A DNA stretch of 52,956 nucleotides from a candidate division LCP-89 bacterium (GCA_025774555.1 JALGVT010000051.1:1-52956); one strand, 5' to 3'; shown: positions 9,809-16,739, counted from the stretch's first letter. Numbers and translations are program-made. The notes: a model not told the origin generated them from the sequence alone.

Positions 9809-9824
9809 TGGCACGTCGCTTGCA
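9809..9824 (+). promoter_or_regulatory. sigma-54 (-24/-12) promoter of hsp20
   Basis: TGGCACGTCGCTTGCA matches the RpoN consensus TGGCAC-N5-TTGCA at every position, with the invariant GG and GC correctly spaced. It lies about 48 nt upstream of the hsp20 ATG, leaving a leader of roughly 35 nt with a strong AAAGGAG. Confidence 0.85.
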
Positions 9825-9871
9825 TTTATTTAGGTCAAACAAGCAACAACAAAAACCGAAAGGAGTATACT

Positions 9872-10288
9872 ATGTTAATGAAATATCACCCAACGAGCAC
9901 CATGCTGAGCCCTTTCTTCGACGAGTTCTGGAACAGATCAACCAACGAAGAAGACTACATCGTTTCACCGAGAACAGACGTTCTCGAGCGTAAAAGTGAC
10001 TACGTCATCTATGCTGAAATGCCCGGCATAAAGAAAGACGACTTCAAAGTTGACGTCGAAAATAACACGCTGACAATTCGCGGCAAGAAAGATATACATA
10101 AGCGAGAAGACGGCGAGCAATTCACGAGAGTGGAGCGTCAGTGCGGCAACTACCAGCGCAGTTTCCGGTTAGGTGAGGAGATCGACACTTCGAAAATCAA
10201 AGCTAAATATGATTCCGGCGTTCTCCAGGTGACCCTGCCTAAATCAGAGAAGGTCAAACCGAAATCCATTGAAATAAAAATCGACTGA
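9872..10288 (+). CDS. hsp20: Small heat-shock protein, Hsp20/alpha-crystallin family
   Basis: A 138-residue ATP-independent holdase chaperone that binds unfolding proteins in the cytoplasm. The alpha-crystallin domain covers residues 36-130, with the typical YAEMPGIKKDDFKVDVENN strand pair, the NYQRSFRL segment and the GVLQVTLPK (G-x-L) motif, followed by a short basic tail. The start is set by AAAGGAG 6 nt upstream. It stands alone, and the sigma-54 promoter and inverted repeat in front of it imply activation by an enhancer-binding protein rather than the usual sigma-32/CIRCE control. A terminator lies at 10337. Confidence 0.95.
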   Translation: MLMKYHPTSTMLSPFFDEFWNRSTNEEDYIVSPRTDVLERKSDYVIYAEMPGIKKDDFKVDVENNTLTIRGKKDIHKREDGEQFTRVERQCGNYQRSFRLGEEIDTSKIKAKYDSGVLQVTLPKSEKVKPKSIEIKID

Positions 10289-10306
10289 GCTGGATTCACA
10301 TAGATG

Positions 10307-10321
10307 CTTTGGGACAGCCCC
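10307..10321 (+). repeat. Solo terminus of the inverted-repeat element family
   Basis: CTTTGGGACAGCCCC matches the right terminus of copies A-D, but no partner terminus is within reach. It sits just before the hsp20 terminator. Confidence 0.6.
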
Positions 10322-10336
10322 CTGTTTTCTTCCCGT

Positions 10337-10368
10337 AGGGTCAGGAGTTACCTCCTGACCCTGTTTTT
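10337..10368 (+). terminator. rho-independent terminator of hsp20
   Basis: An 11-bp stem, AGGGTCAGGAG (10337-10347) with CTCCTGACCCT (10352-10362), has a TTAC loop and is followed by GTTTTTC. Confidence 0.85.
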
Positions 10369-10437
10369 CACCACCCATACATTGATTTTCTCGATGTAAC
10401 ACTCCCCCAAAAAAGCCAAAATAAATGTAAAAAGTAC

Positions 10438-10466
10438 TTGACATTGTGTAATAAATATATTACATT
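10438..10466 (+). promoter_or_regulatory. Promoter with embedded operator for the membrane protein/XRE operon
   Basis: TTGACA (10438-10443), a 17-nt spacer and TACATT (10461-10466) form the promoter. A perfect inverted repeat, TGTAATAAATATATTACA (10447-10464), fills the spacer and enters the -10. This is the position expected for a repressor, most simply the XRE protein encoded by the second gene. Confidence 0.55.
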
Positions 10467-10511
10467 ATGTATGAATTATCTTACAAATAATAACTGACCG
10501 AGAGGATGATG

Positions 10512-10973
10512 ATGCTTCGAGAACAAAAACGCGCCCTGTTCGCGGCATTAATATCGGGTCTTATGTTGCTGGCGACGATTGCGATGCCATTTTTAAACGA
10601 TCCAGCGACCATCTTCGAAAACGACTCACTGGAGCTTGCCTATCTCGGATTTCTACTGATCGGTGTGGCTATTTACGGCGTCTTAGCGCTATTGACAATG
10701 AAAAGAAAGAGGGGTGAGGAATATGTCTTTGACGAGCGGGATATCTTGATAGCGGCGCGCGCCCTCATCGTTCAACAGCGAGTCGTTCTTATTTCAGTGG
10801 CTGTCTGGTGTATCGCGTTAGTCAGGATTTATATTGGTAAAGGAGGAATTCCGGTACCGCTGATGTACATCATGTTTCTTTCAATACTATTTATGAACAT
10901 TCTGGCGCGATCCTTATCTATCTATCGCGGTTATAATCTGGATATTGGTGATCTGGAAAGGAATAGCCTCTGA
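10512..10973 (+). CDS. Small four-TM membrane protein (DUF2178-like), partner of XRE regulator
   Basis: About 153 residues with four hydrophobic segments arranged as two hairpins, separated by a basic stretch (MKRKRGEEY) and a [11 protein letters not shown] motif of the kind seen in DUF2178-like membrane proteins encoded with small Cro/CI regulators. Three ATGs occur in a row (10506, 10509, 10512). AGAGG ends at 10505, so the third has the proper spacing and is preferred. The stop overlaps the next start (TGATG), so the two are translationally coupled. Such pairs may form a membrane-sensing switch; the signal is unknown. Confidence 0.78.
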   Translation: MLREQKRALFAALISGLMLLATIAMPFLNDPATIFENDSLELAYLGFLLIGVAIYGVLALLTMKRKRGEEYVFDERDILIAARALIVQQRVVLISVAVWCIALVRIYIGKGGIPVPLMYIMFLSILFMNILARSLSIYRGYNLDIGDLERNSL

Positions 10974-11179
10974 TGGATGCCATTAAGAATAATATCCGGC
11001 GCCTGCGTTTTGATAATGAGGAGATGACTCAGCAGGAGTTAGCTAACCGCGCTAAATGCACGCGCCAGACAATCATATCGCTGGAAGCGGGGAAATACAC
11101 ACCATCACTGATGCTCGCTTTCCGCCTCTCGAGGGCGCTGGGTTCGCGCATTGAGGAGGTTTTTGAATTTACAGAGTGA
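10973..11179 (+). CDS. XRE-family transcriptional regulator (YozG-like)
   Basis: A 68-residue protein consisting only of a Cro/C1-type helix-turn-helix ([23 protein letters not shown], broken here as helix 2 [10 protein letters not shown] and recognition helix [11 protein letters not shown]), ending in the IEEVFEF tail common to this group. Its start overlaps the stop of the upstream membrane-protein gene by 1 nt. It is likely an autorepressor acting at the inverted repeat at 10447-10464. Confidence 0.88.
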   Translation: MDAIKNNIRRLRFDNEEMTQQELANRAKCTRQTIISLEAGKYTPSLMLAFRLSRALGSRIEEVFEFTE

Positions 11180-11236
11180 TACGGTTAAGTTTATCTAAAC
11201 AAATAATCAACGCCCGATAACAAAAGGGAGAATAAA

Positions 11237-11500
11237 ATGTCTGCTCAAGAAATGCTGATTTATCTGGCTCTGATACTGGTGGCATGCAGCATCGTGCTGT
11301 ATATCAGAATGGTTGCTTTTCTGCAGCGTCATGGAGTCAAGTTCGGTCTATTTAAATTTCGTCTGATGTTACCTTATATCTCACGGTATAAGGAATTGTA
11401 CGCACAGGAGAAAACCGCCGGCGCCAATCTTTTCGTCTATTGGCTGGTCTGTATCAATGGAGCTTTGGCGTGCGTGATTCTGCTGTTTCTGGCAGTATAG
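11237..11500 (+). CDS. Small two-TM membrane protein of unknown function
   Basis: An 87-residue protein with hydrophobic segments at about 7-25 and 65-86 separated by a basic, aromatic loop. A clear AAGGGAG precedes the ATG, which supports it as a real gene. It lies 57 nt after the XRE regulator and may share its transcript. I do not recognise the family. Confidence 0.65.
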   Translation: MSAQEMLIYLALILVACSIVLYIRMVAFLQRHGVKFGLFKFRLMLPYISRYKELYAQEKTAGANLFVYWLVCINGALACVILLFLAV

Positions 11501-11554
11501 ATGTACAAGCTCATTTGAAGCGTTATGATCCCTTATTTTAGATCCCCCCTTACT

Positions 11555-11577
11555 CCCCCCTTGAAAAGAAAGGGGGG
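11555..11577. repeat. C/G-run hairpin
   Basis: CCCCCCTT (11555-11562) and AAGGGGGG (11570-11577) flank a short loop. A direct copy of the C-run (ATCCCCCCTTA) lies just upstream. Confidence 0.55.
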
Positions 11578-11586
11578 ACAAAACAG

Positions 11587-11616
11587 AGGGCGATCCCGAC
11601 GAATCGGGATCGCCCT
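11587..11616. repeat. Perfect 13-bp-stem palindrome
   Basis: AGGGCGATCCCGA (11587-11599), loop CGAA, then TCGGGATCGCCCT (11604-11616). It lies between convergent genes and could end transcription, but no T-run follows. Confidence 0.6.
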
Positions 11617-11643
11617 GAAAAGAGGGTGGCGCACCGAAGGCGT

Positions 11644-11660
11644 CCCTTTGGGACAGCCCC
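11644..11660 (+). repeat. Solo terminus of the inverted-repeat element family
   Basis: CCCTTTGGGACAGCCCC is followed directly by a T-run (11661-11668). No matching opposite terminus is visible upstream. Confidence 0.55.
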
Positions 11661-11686
11661 TTTTTTTTCTCTTCTCTTTTTCCTTG

Positions 11687-13675
11687 TTACTTCACCAGCA
11701 CCATCTTCCCTGTCTCCGTATTCGGGGTCGCACCTGACCCCGAAACGTGGAGTTCGTACAGGTAAATACCCGACGCAGCATTCGATCCATCGAATGTAAC
11801 CTCATGCACACCCGCATCCCGCCAGCCATTGACTAACTCTGTCACCAGTCGTCCATTAACGTCGTAAACTGTCAACTTTGTCAAGCTGGGAACTGAGAGC
11901 TGATAGCTGATAGCTGTGGTCGGGTTGAACGGGTTGGGATACGCTCCCAACAACACCAACTCCGTAGGGGCGACGCGTGCGTCGCCCTTCTGAATTTCAT
12001 CGAACGGATTGGGTACTCCGTCCGGCGCCCATGGTATAAACCCGGTGATGAAATCACTACCTGATTTCACGAAGGAGAAACCGCTCTGATCCCAGGCATT
12101 GTCGGGATGAACGCCGACCTTACCGGTGAAGGTATAATTTCCAGCAGCATAACCGCCCTGCACCGGGAAGAACATGTTCGGACGGTTGATCGTCCAACCC
12201 GGCAGGTAGTTGGTGAATGATCTCAAAGCAACCGTGGTAGGAGCGCCTCCTTCATAAGATATCTCCAGCCAGGCATCGTAATCGACCGGTGATGCGCTCA
12301 CGTTTTCCACGAATACGCCGAAATCTATATTGCCGCCTCCAGCCGGCACCGGTGATCCGCCAGTATAATTCAGATCGATAGTGACGTCGGAACCGCCGCC
12401 GATGGCATCGCCCCGCGAATAATGAATCTGGTAATAACCATTAGAAGTCGTTCCCTCATTCCAGGTGACGTGCAGCATATCGTCGATGCCTGCGACGATA
12501 AAGGGACGGTAAGCAGGACGTCCGTCCGGGAAACTGATGATCTCATCCTGAGTCGATCCTGACCACGAAACACCGCCGTCTGTGGATACTGACAGATGGA
12601 TTTCATTGTCATCGGATTGATGGTTTTCATCCCAGACAACTATGACGTTCCCCTGAGAATCGCAGCCTAAATTCGGAATATTACTGCTGTTGCCATCGTC
12701 AAAACTGACGATTATATCTTGTGATGTGCCGGTCCAGGTTATACCCCCGTCATCCGAACCAGTGTAGAACACTTCATAATGGAAGGTTGAGACGGTATCC
12801 TGTGTTCCTTTGCATACGGCGTGCAGGTAACCATTGGAATCGATCTCCATCTGAGGATACAGAATGATTCTGATGGGTTGAGTGATGGGAGTTTCCGCAG
12901 TAGCGCCACTCCAGGTATCGCCGCCATCGGTAGACGTTGTGAGATAAAGCGCGTCATGAGTTGTGACAGTGTTGTCATTCTCCCTCCACATGACGTATAG
13001 CTCGTCATTGGGACCGATCACTATGTCTGCATACGATGACGCGTCGCCGTCAGGGTAACTGATGACCGTTTCAGCAGTTTGAGAAGACCAGGTTGCGCCT
13101 CCATCGAATGATCGTGAGTAATGAATCTCATCGACGCTGCCGCCTTCATAAACCTGATTCCAGACCACGTGAATTACGTCGTCGCTGTCGATGGCAATAT
13201 CCGGGTTATAAGCATTATTTCCTCCGGGCAGACTCAAAGTCTGATCACCTGTCTGTCCTGACCAGGTGTTGCCGCCATCCATAGAGATGGAGTAATGCAC
13301 CTCTTGAATTGTCGGGTCGTCTTCGCACCAGACTACGTAGAGATTATCCTGTGAATCGACTGCAATGCCGCTGCCATTTTCAGCATTGGTAGCGTCATCA
13401 TAGCTGATAATTATATCACCGCCGATCGCTGACCAGGAGACACCGTTATCACTGGACTGCGAGTAATGGATCTCCTGCTGAGTGGGGTAACTTATCACCT
13501 TTTCATTCCAGACAACGTGGATAGTTCCATCGCTGGTGACCGCCATGCGGGTGTACCAACCCATCAGGTTATCATCATAACTGATGTATTGATCGGCAAT
13601 TGTGCCGGTCCAGTCAGCCAGAGCCACAGGCACAATTACACATAGAATTAGTATCAAATTTAGCCATGAACGCAT
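11687..13675 (-). CDS. Secreted BNR/sialidase-like propeller protein with T9SS-type C-terminal domain
   Basis: 662 residues: signal peptide (MRSWLNLILILCVIVPVALA), then about six repeats of roughly 60 residues carrying BNR/Asp-boxes (SSDNGVSWS, SMDGGNTWS, SFDGGATWS, STDGGDTWS, STDGGVSWS) to about residue 430, which predicts a sialidase-fold beta-propeller. A beta-sandwich module follows (about 435-565) that is also found in the protein at 50924. The end is a sorting domain: YPNPFNPTTAISY, VYDVNGRLVTELV, SGIYLYEL. No sialidase catalytic set is obvious, so binding rather than hydrolysis is likely. Two palindromic DNA segments lie inside the 3' coding part (see repeats). Confidence 0.88.
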   Translation of the reverse strand: MRSWLNLILILCVIVPVALADWTGTIADQYISYDDNLMGWYTRMAVTSDGTIHVVWNEKVISYPTQQEIHYSQSSDNGVSWSAIGGDIIISYDDATNAENGSGIAVDSQDNLYVVWCEDDPTIQEVHYSISMDGGNTWSGQTGDQTLSLPGGNNAYNPDIAIDSDDVIHVVWNQVYEGGSVDEIHYSRSFDGGATWSSQTAETVISYPDGDASSYADIVIGPNDELYVMWRENDNTVTTHDALYLTTSTDGGDTWSGATAETPITQPIRIILYPQMEIDSNGYLHAVCKGTQDTVSTFHYEVFYTGSDDGGITWTGTSQDIIVSFDDGNSSNIPNLGCDSQGNVIVVWDENHQSDDNEIHLSVSTDGGVSWSGSTQDEIISFPDGRPAYRPFIVAGIDDMLHVTWNEGTTSNGYYQIHYSRGDAIGGGSDVTIDLNYTGGSPVPAGGGNIDFGVFVENVSASPVDYDAWLEISYEGGAPTTVALRSFTNYLPGWTINRPNMFFPVQGGYAAGNYTFTGKVGVHPDNAWDQSGFSFVKSGSDFITGFIPWAPDGVPNPFDEIQKGDARVAPTELVLLGAYPNPFNPTTAISYQLSVPSLTKLTVYDVNGRLVTELVNGWRDAGVHEVTFDGSNAASGIYLYELHVSGSGATPNTETGKMVLVK
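11721..11744. repeat. Palindrome inside the coding region of the BNR protein (site 1)
   Basis: TTCGGGGTC (11721-11729) and GACCCCGAA (11736-11744) flank a 6-nt loop. It encodes the GSGATPN stretch just before the final strand of the sorting domain, where related proteins have a short turn. The same GGGGTC/GACCCC motif occurs in intergenic repeats at 21731, 22042 and 26041. Confidence 0.6.
11968..11987. repeat. Palindrome inside the coding region of the BNR protein (site 2)
   Basis: GGGCGACGCGTGCGTCGCCC encodes the KGDARVAP linker immediately before the sorting domain. A related sequence lies in non-coding DNA at 22185-22208. Confidence 0.65.
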
Positions 13676-13842
13676 TTTTAACTCCCTTTTTATGATACAT
13701 ATTATCGAGACGGATCGTTTGTAGGGCTATAATATAATAAAAAAAAAGGGAATAATCAAGGAGGGAATAAAATTAAGGAAAATAGATGCTGATAAAACGG
13801 CGGGCTTTCAGTTATCAGAATAAAAAAAAGTGCCTTCCCGGC

Positions 13843-13871
13843 TTGACTTACGGCTATTATTAAAGTATATT
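13843..13871 (+). promoter_or_regulatory. sigma-70-type promoter of tRNA-Asn
   Basis: TTGACT (13843-13848), a 17-nt spacer and TATATT (13866-13871). The tRNA 5' end lies 33 nt downstream. Confidence 0.7.
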
Positions 13872-13903
13872 AACAAATTCTTTTCGATCATATATTTATA
13901 AAT

Positions 13904-13976
13904 TCCTCGGTAGCTCAATTGGCAGAGCGGGTGGCTGTTAACCACTAGGTTGGGGGTTCAAGTCCCTCCCGAGGAG
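13904..13976 (+). tRNA. tRNA-Asn (anticodon GTT)
   Basis: A complete cloverleaf: acceptor TCCTCGG/CCGAGGA, D-arm AGCTCAATTGGCAGAGC, anticodon arm GGTGG-CTGTTAA-CCACT with anticodon GTT, T-arm GGGGG-TTCAAGT-CCCTC, discriminator G. CCA is not encoded. Partial copies of its 3' two-thirds follow directly. Confidence 0.96.
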
Positions 13977-13980
13977 CAAA

Positions 13981-14109
13981 GAGCGGGTGGCTGTTATCAG
14001 CCGTACGGCTGATGGGGGTTCAAGTCCCTCCCGAGGAGCAAAGAGCGGGTGGCTGTTATCAGCCGTACGGCTGATGGGGGTTCAAGCTGAAAGTCTCCCG
14101 AGGAGCAAA
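13981..14109 (+). repeat. Two tandem partial copies of tRNA-Asn carrying an 18-bp palindrome
   Basis: Unit 1 (13981-14042) and unit 2 (14043-14109) each restart at the GAGCGGGTGGCTGTT of the tRNA and run to its 3' end plus CAAA. In both, the AACCACTAGGTT of the tRNA is replaced by the palindrome ATCAGCCGTACGGCTGAT (13996-14013 and 14058-14075). Unit 2 also has CTGAAAG-type extra bases in the T-loop region. They lack the acceptor 5' half and D-arm, so they are not tRNA genes. Confidence 0.9.
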
Positions 14110-14111
14110 TG

Positions 14112-14139
14112 AAGGCAGTCCTGAGCAGACTGCCTTTTT
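14112..14139 (+). terminator. rho-independent terminator after the tRNA array
   Basis: AAGGCAGTC (14112-14120), 7-nt loop, GACTGCCTT (14128-14136), then T-run. It separates tRNA-Asn transcription from the GIY-YIG ORF. Confidence 0.85.
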
Positions 14140-14160
14140 CAGTATTCAGCGAGTCTTTAA

Positions 14161-14397
14161 ATGTTCACAGTATATGCAATCTATAGCGAAAAAATAGACT
14201 GTATATATATCGGTCAGACTTCGAACCTTGAACAAAGATTGCGGTCTCATAACGAATACGCAAAAGGGTTTACAGCCAGAGCTGACGATTGGATAATCAT
14301 ATATAGTGAAGAGTATTCCACAAGAACTGAAGCGTTGAAAAGAGAACGTCAGTTAAAGACTGGCAGTGGTAGAAGATTTCTCAGGGATTTATTATAG
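14161..14397 (+). CDS. Single-domain GIY-YIG endonuclease-like protein
   Basis: A 78-residue protein consisting of one GIY-YIG nuclease domain: VYAIYS and IYIGQT (the AIY...YIG strands), the catalytic Arg region LEQRLRSHN, and the conserved Glu/Lys helix TEALKRERQLK. It resembles UPF0213/UvrC-N-terminal-like single-domain proteins. It lies inside the array of tRNA-Asn fragments: the upstream unit ends at 14109, and the stop codon TAG (14395-14397) runs directly into the next CGGGTGG repeat. There is no clear ribosome site before the ATG. The placement suggests insertion at a repeat junction; a role in making the array is conjecture. Confidence 0.85.
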   Translation: MFTVYAIYSEKIDCIYIGQTSNLEQRLRSHNEYAKGFTARADDWIIIYSEEYSTRTEALKRERQLKTGSGRRFLRDLL

Positions 14398-14500
14398 CGG
14401 GTGGCTGTTATCAGCCGTACGGCTGATGGGGGTTCAAGTACGGCTGATGGGGGTTCAAGCTGAAAGTCAGGCTATCGACTGATCCCTCCCGAGGAGCAGA
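14398..14500 (+). repeat. Third, rearranged tRNA-Asn fragment unit
   Basis: It starts at CGGGTGGCTGTT and contains the palindrome ATCAGCCGTACGGCTGAT at 14410-14427. A 21-nt tandem duplication beginning TACGGCTGATGGGGG (14418-14438 and 14439-14459) follows. Next come extra bases 14460-14483 that form further short inverted repeats (TCAG...CTGA, AGTC...GACT), then the tRNA 3' end CCCTCCCGAGGAGCA. Confidence 0.8.
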
Positions 14501-14504
14501 GAGC

Positions 14505-14638
14505 GGGGCTGTCCCAAAAGGGTCACTCTGAGTGAAACGAAGGGTCTCGAAAGAATCATAAAGTTAAAATAAACAAGTGATTCTTCGCTACGCCTTCGGC
14601 TTGCTCAGAATGACATTATCCCTTTTAGGACAGCCCTT
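14505..14638 (+). repeat. Inverted-repeat element, copy B
   Basis: Termini are GGGGCTGTCCCAAAAG (14505-14520) and CTTTTAGGACAGCCC (14622-14636). The interior differs from copies A, C and D: it carries TCACTCTGAGTGAAACGAAG on one side and GATTCTTCGCTACGCCTTCG...CAGAATGACA on the other, themselves partly self-complementary. It abuts the tRNA-fragment array. Confidence 0.78.
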
Positions 14639-14799
14639 TTGTTATATGTTCAATTCAAGTATGACTTGGACGCTATATTTATCCAGGAATAGTTTGAAAT
14701 GAACTCTAATAATTGTAATTTACCAATGACAGACTGATAATATTCCTGAAAGGTTATCGTATGTCGGTGAGCGCCTGAAACAGTCATACAGTTACAGAT

Positions 14800-15672
14800 A
14801 TGAAAATTGAATACCGCAGCCATTATTTCAGCGATGCCAGGGCGAAGGCATCTTTTGAAGAGTACGCCTATAAAATCTTCGAACTCAAATTCGATCAATA
14901 GAAAGCGAGGAATCTCTGGGACAGTAAGTACATCCCTTTTTCCGCTTTCGAGGGAGAAAAATGCATAGCTTCCATATGCGTGTATCCCTCAGATATTACG
15001 ATCGACGGCGAAGACAAAAAATAGGCGCAACTGCTGACTGTAGGCACTCTGCCCCAATATCGTCTCAAGGGTATTCAAAGGGAGCTTTGGAAAAGAGCAA
15101 AAAGTTGGATACAGATTCACTGCGATTTAACCTTTCTCTTCACTGACGATGCAGCCTCCGGTTTTTATGAAAAGCTCGGATTCAAGAGAATGAGCGAGCA
15201 TTATGATGTTATCAAACTCGGAGAAATTGCCCGCACTGACGAAAAACTCATCAGAAAACTGGACGTCGATAGCGATCTAGATTTCGCCATACTTAAGAGC
15301 CTGGTTGGTACACGAGAATCCGTATCGTCAAAGCTCGGATTTAGGAATCCCAACCTGCTCCTTTTCATGCTTCTCTATCCTTTCAGAGACCAGATATATT
15401 ATTTAGAAGAACAGAGTATAGTTATCGTTCTGGATGACTCTGGAGAACAATTGAAAGTACACGACATTATCACAGCTGAAATGCCCCGGTTCACAGATAT
15501 TGAGAGCTTTATAGCGAATTTTCAAAAGCGAGAAGTTGCCTTCATATTCAGCACCGATAAGCTCGCTTTAAAGGGAGTCGAAAAGAGGAAGGTAGAAGAT
15601 AGTGTGCTTTTTATCAATGGAGATTTCGACTTTGACGAGAGACTCATTTTTCCTTCATCAATTCGCGCGTAA
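14800..15672 (+). pseudogene. GNAT-family N-acetyltransferase gene with two in-frame amber stops
   Basis: A single frame runs from ATG 14800 to TAA 15672 (291 codons) with no shift, but TAG codons interrupt it at 14899-14901 (codon 34) and 15022-15024 (codon 75). The translation still reads as a GNAT acetyltransferase: CIASICVYPSDITIDGE, then LLTVGTLPQYRLKGIQREL (the acetyl-CoA loop), then DDAASGFYEKLGFKR. A C-terminal region of about 150 residues that I do not recognise follows and is intact. Other genes here show no sign of TAG read-through, so decay by point mutation is the simplest reading. The longest intact piece begins at 15190. Confidence 0.82.
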
Positions 15673-15768
15673 AAATGGGCGTATTGAGTGGATCGTCCTC
15701 GCAGAGACATTGAAGGATTAAATATCTCCTATCGGGAATTTTGCGCCAGGGGATATTTATAAAACAGG

Positions 15769-15808
15769 CAAAGCTGTCTCAGTTCAATCTGAGACAGCTT
15801 TGCTTTTT
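15769..15808. terminator. Bidirectional terminator between GNAT pseudogene and IclR gene
   Basis: A perfect 14-bp stem, CAAAGCTGTCTCAG (15769-15782) with CTGAGACAGCTTTG (15789-15802), loop TTCAAT, then CTTTTTATC. The genes are convergent. Confidence 0.88.
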
Positions 15809-15821
15809 ATCTCATACCCAT

Positions 15822-16604
15822 TTATTCAGGAATATAGCCTAAACGCTTTGATACTTCTAACGCAGTATCCTGAACCAATTTACTGTATTTCTTCTCGAAA
15901 TTCTTAGGACAGCGGAACTTGGGAACATAAAGATCGATCAAGCCGATAAGTTCGCCAGTTTCATCCCGGAGTGGAGCGGCAATGTTGCATGTCGATTCTG
16001 GATCGCTGGCTTTCGCATCATAGGATACGCCGCTTTCACGTACCTGCCCGAGGTCATTCTTAAGCTTTGAGAAGGAATAACCATCATCTTCGATAACAAC
16101 CTTCCTGCCTTTCTCATCCATCAATTTCTTGATTTCATTATCGGAGATGTTGGATAAGAACATGCGTCCGGCGGCGGATTGTGACAGGGAGACAGTTTCA
16201 CCCAGTTTGGTGTTGAGCCCGATGTGTTTTTTGGTGCGTACTTCATCACAAACGATTAATCTGGCGTTGACATAATCGGGAGCGATGAATCTTGCGGATT
16301 CGCCAGTTTTCTCGGCGAGTTTTTCGAGGAACTTAGAGACGACCTTAGAGCCGCGCGTATTGTTCAGGATCTTGCGACCAATCTCGAACAATTTGAAGCT
16401 CAAACGGTAGCGTCCTTTGCGGTGATCCTGCTCAGCGTAGTTTTCGTGGACAAGCGTAGTAAGAATCCGATGAACGGTACTCTTGTTCATTCCAACACGC
16501 TCGCCGATCTCAGTCACACCCATTCCATCGACGTTCTCAGCAAGAACTTCAAGAATAGCAAGGGATTTGATCAGTGACTGGACAAGATGGTAAGTTGGTG
16601 CCAT
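15822..16604 (-). CDS. IclR-family transcriptional regulator
   Basis: About 260 residues. An N-terminal winged helix-turn-helix (about 10-70; GVTEIGERVGMNKSTVHRIL) is followed by an IclR effector-binding domain (about 85-255; SQSAAGRMFLS, GVSYDAKASDPESTCNIAAP, GLIDLYVPKF). Such proteins usually control catabolic genes in response to a small organic ligand. The start at 16604 is preferred because the domain begins there; an upstream in-frame ATG (16679) would add 25 residues of atypical sequence. No target operon is adjacent, so its regulon is unknown. Confidence 0.85.
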   Translation of the reverse strand: MAPTYHLVQSLIKSLAILEVLAENVDGMGVTEIGERVGMNKSTVHRILTTLVHENYAEQDHRKGRYRLSFKLFEIGRKILNNTRGSKVVSKFLEKLAEKTGESARFIAPDYVNARLIVCDEVRTKKHIGLNTKLGETVSLSQSAAGRMFLSNISDNEIKKLMDEKGRKVVIEDDGYSFSKLKNDLGQVRESGVSYDAKASDPESTCNIAAPLRDETGELIGLIDLYVPKFRCPKNFEKKYSKLVQDTALEVSKRLGYIPE

Positions 16605-16739
16605 TTCATTTCTCGGATGTTTATTGATGTTTTTTATTCTGTATGGTTTTAATATATAACATTTCCATAGCTGACTCAAGGTAAAATTTAATTATGTTTT
16701 ATAATATTCAAAAAAAATCAAGTCAAAAAATAGAACTTA

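Larger units (their letters stand above)
9541..9871. other. Intergenic region upstream of hsp20
   Basis: This 331-bp spacer lies between the divergent radical SAM gene and hsp20. Its right half holds the regulatory sites listed separately (inverted repeat at 9710-9726 and sigma-54 promoter at 9809-9824). Several further TGACA/TGTCA half sites lie at 9678-9726. I see no gene in it. Confidence 0.7.

Noticed and set aside
13981-14109. Tandem 62-bp units resembling a CRISPR array or extra tRNA genes
   Set aside because: Units are directly adjacent without unique spacers, and each lacks the 5' acceptor and D-arm, so they are neither CRISPR repeats nor functional tRNAs.
14650-14898. 82-codon minus-strand ORF
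   Set aside because: It lies antisense to the start of the GNAT pseudogene and has no domain or ribosome site.
14800-15672. Amber recoding (pyrrolysine-like or suppressor tRNA) in the acetyltransferase gene
   Set aside because: No suppressor tRNA or pyl gene is in the window and no other gene here contains in-frame TAG; ordinary decay is simpler.
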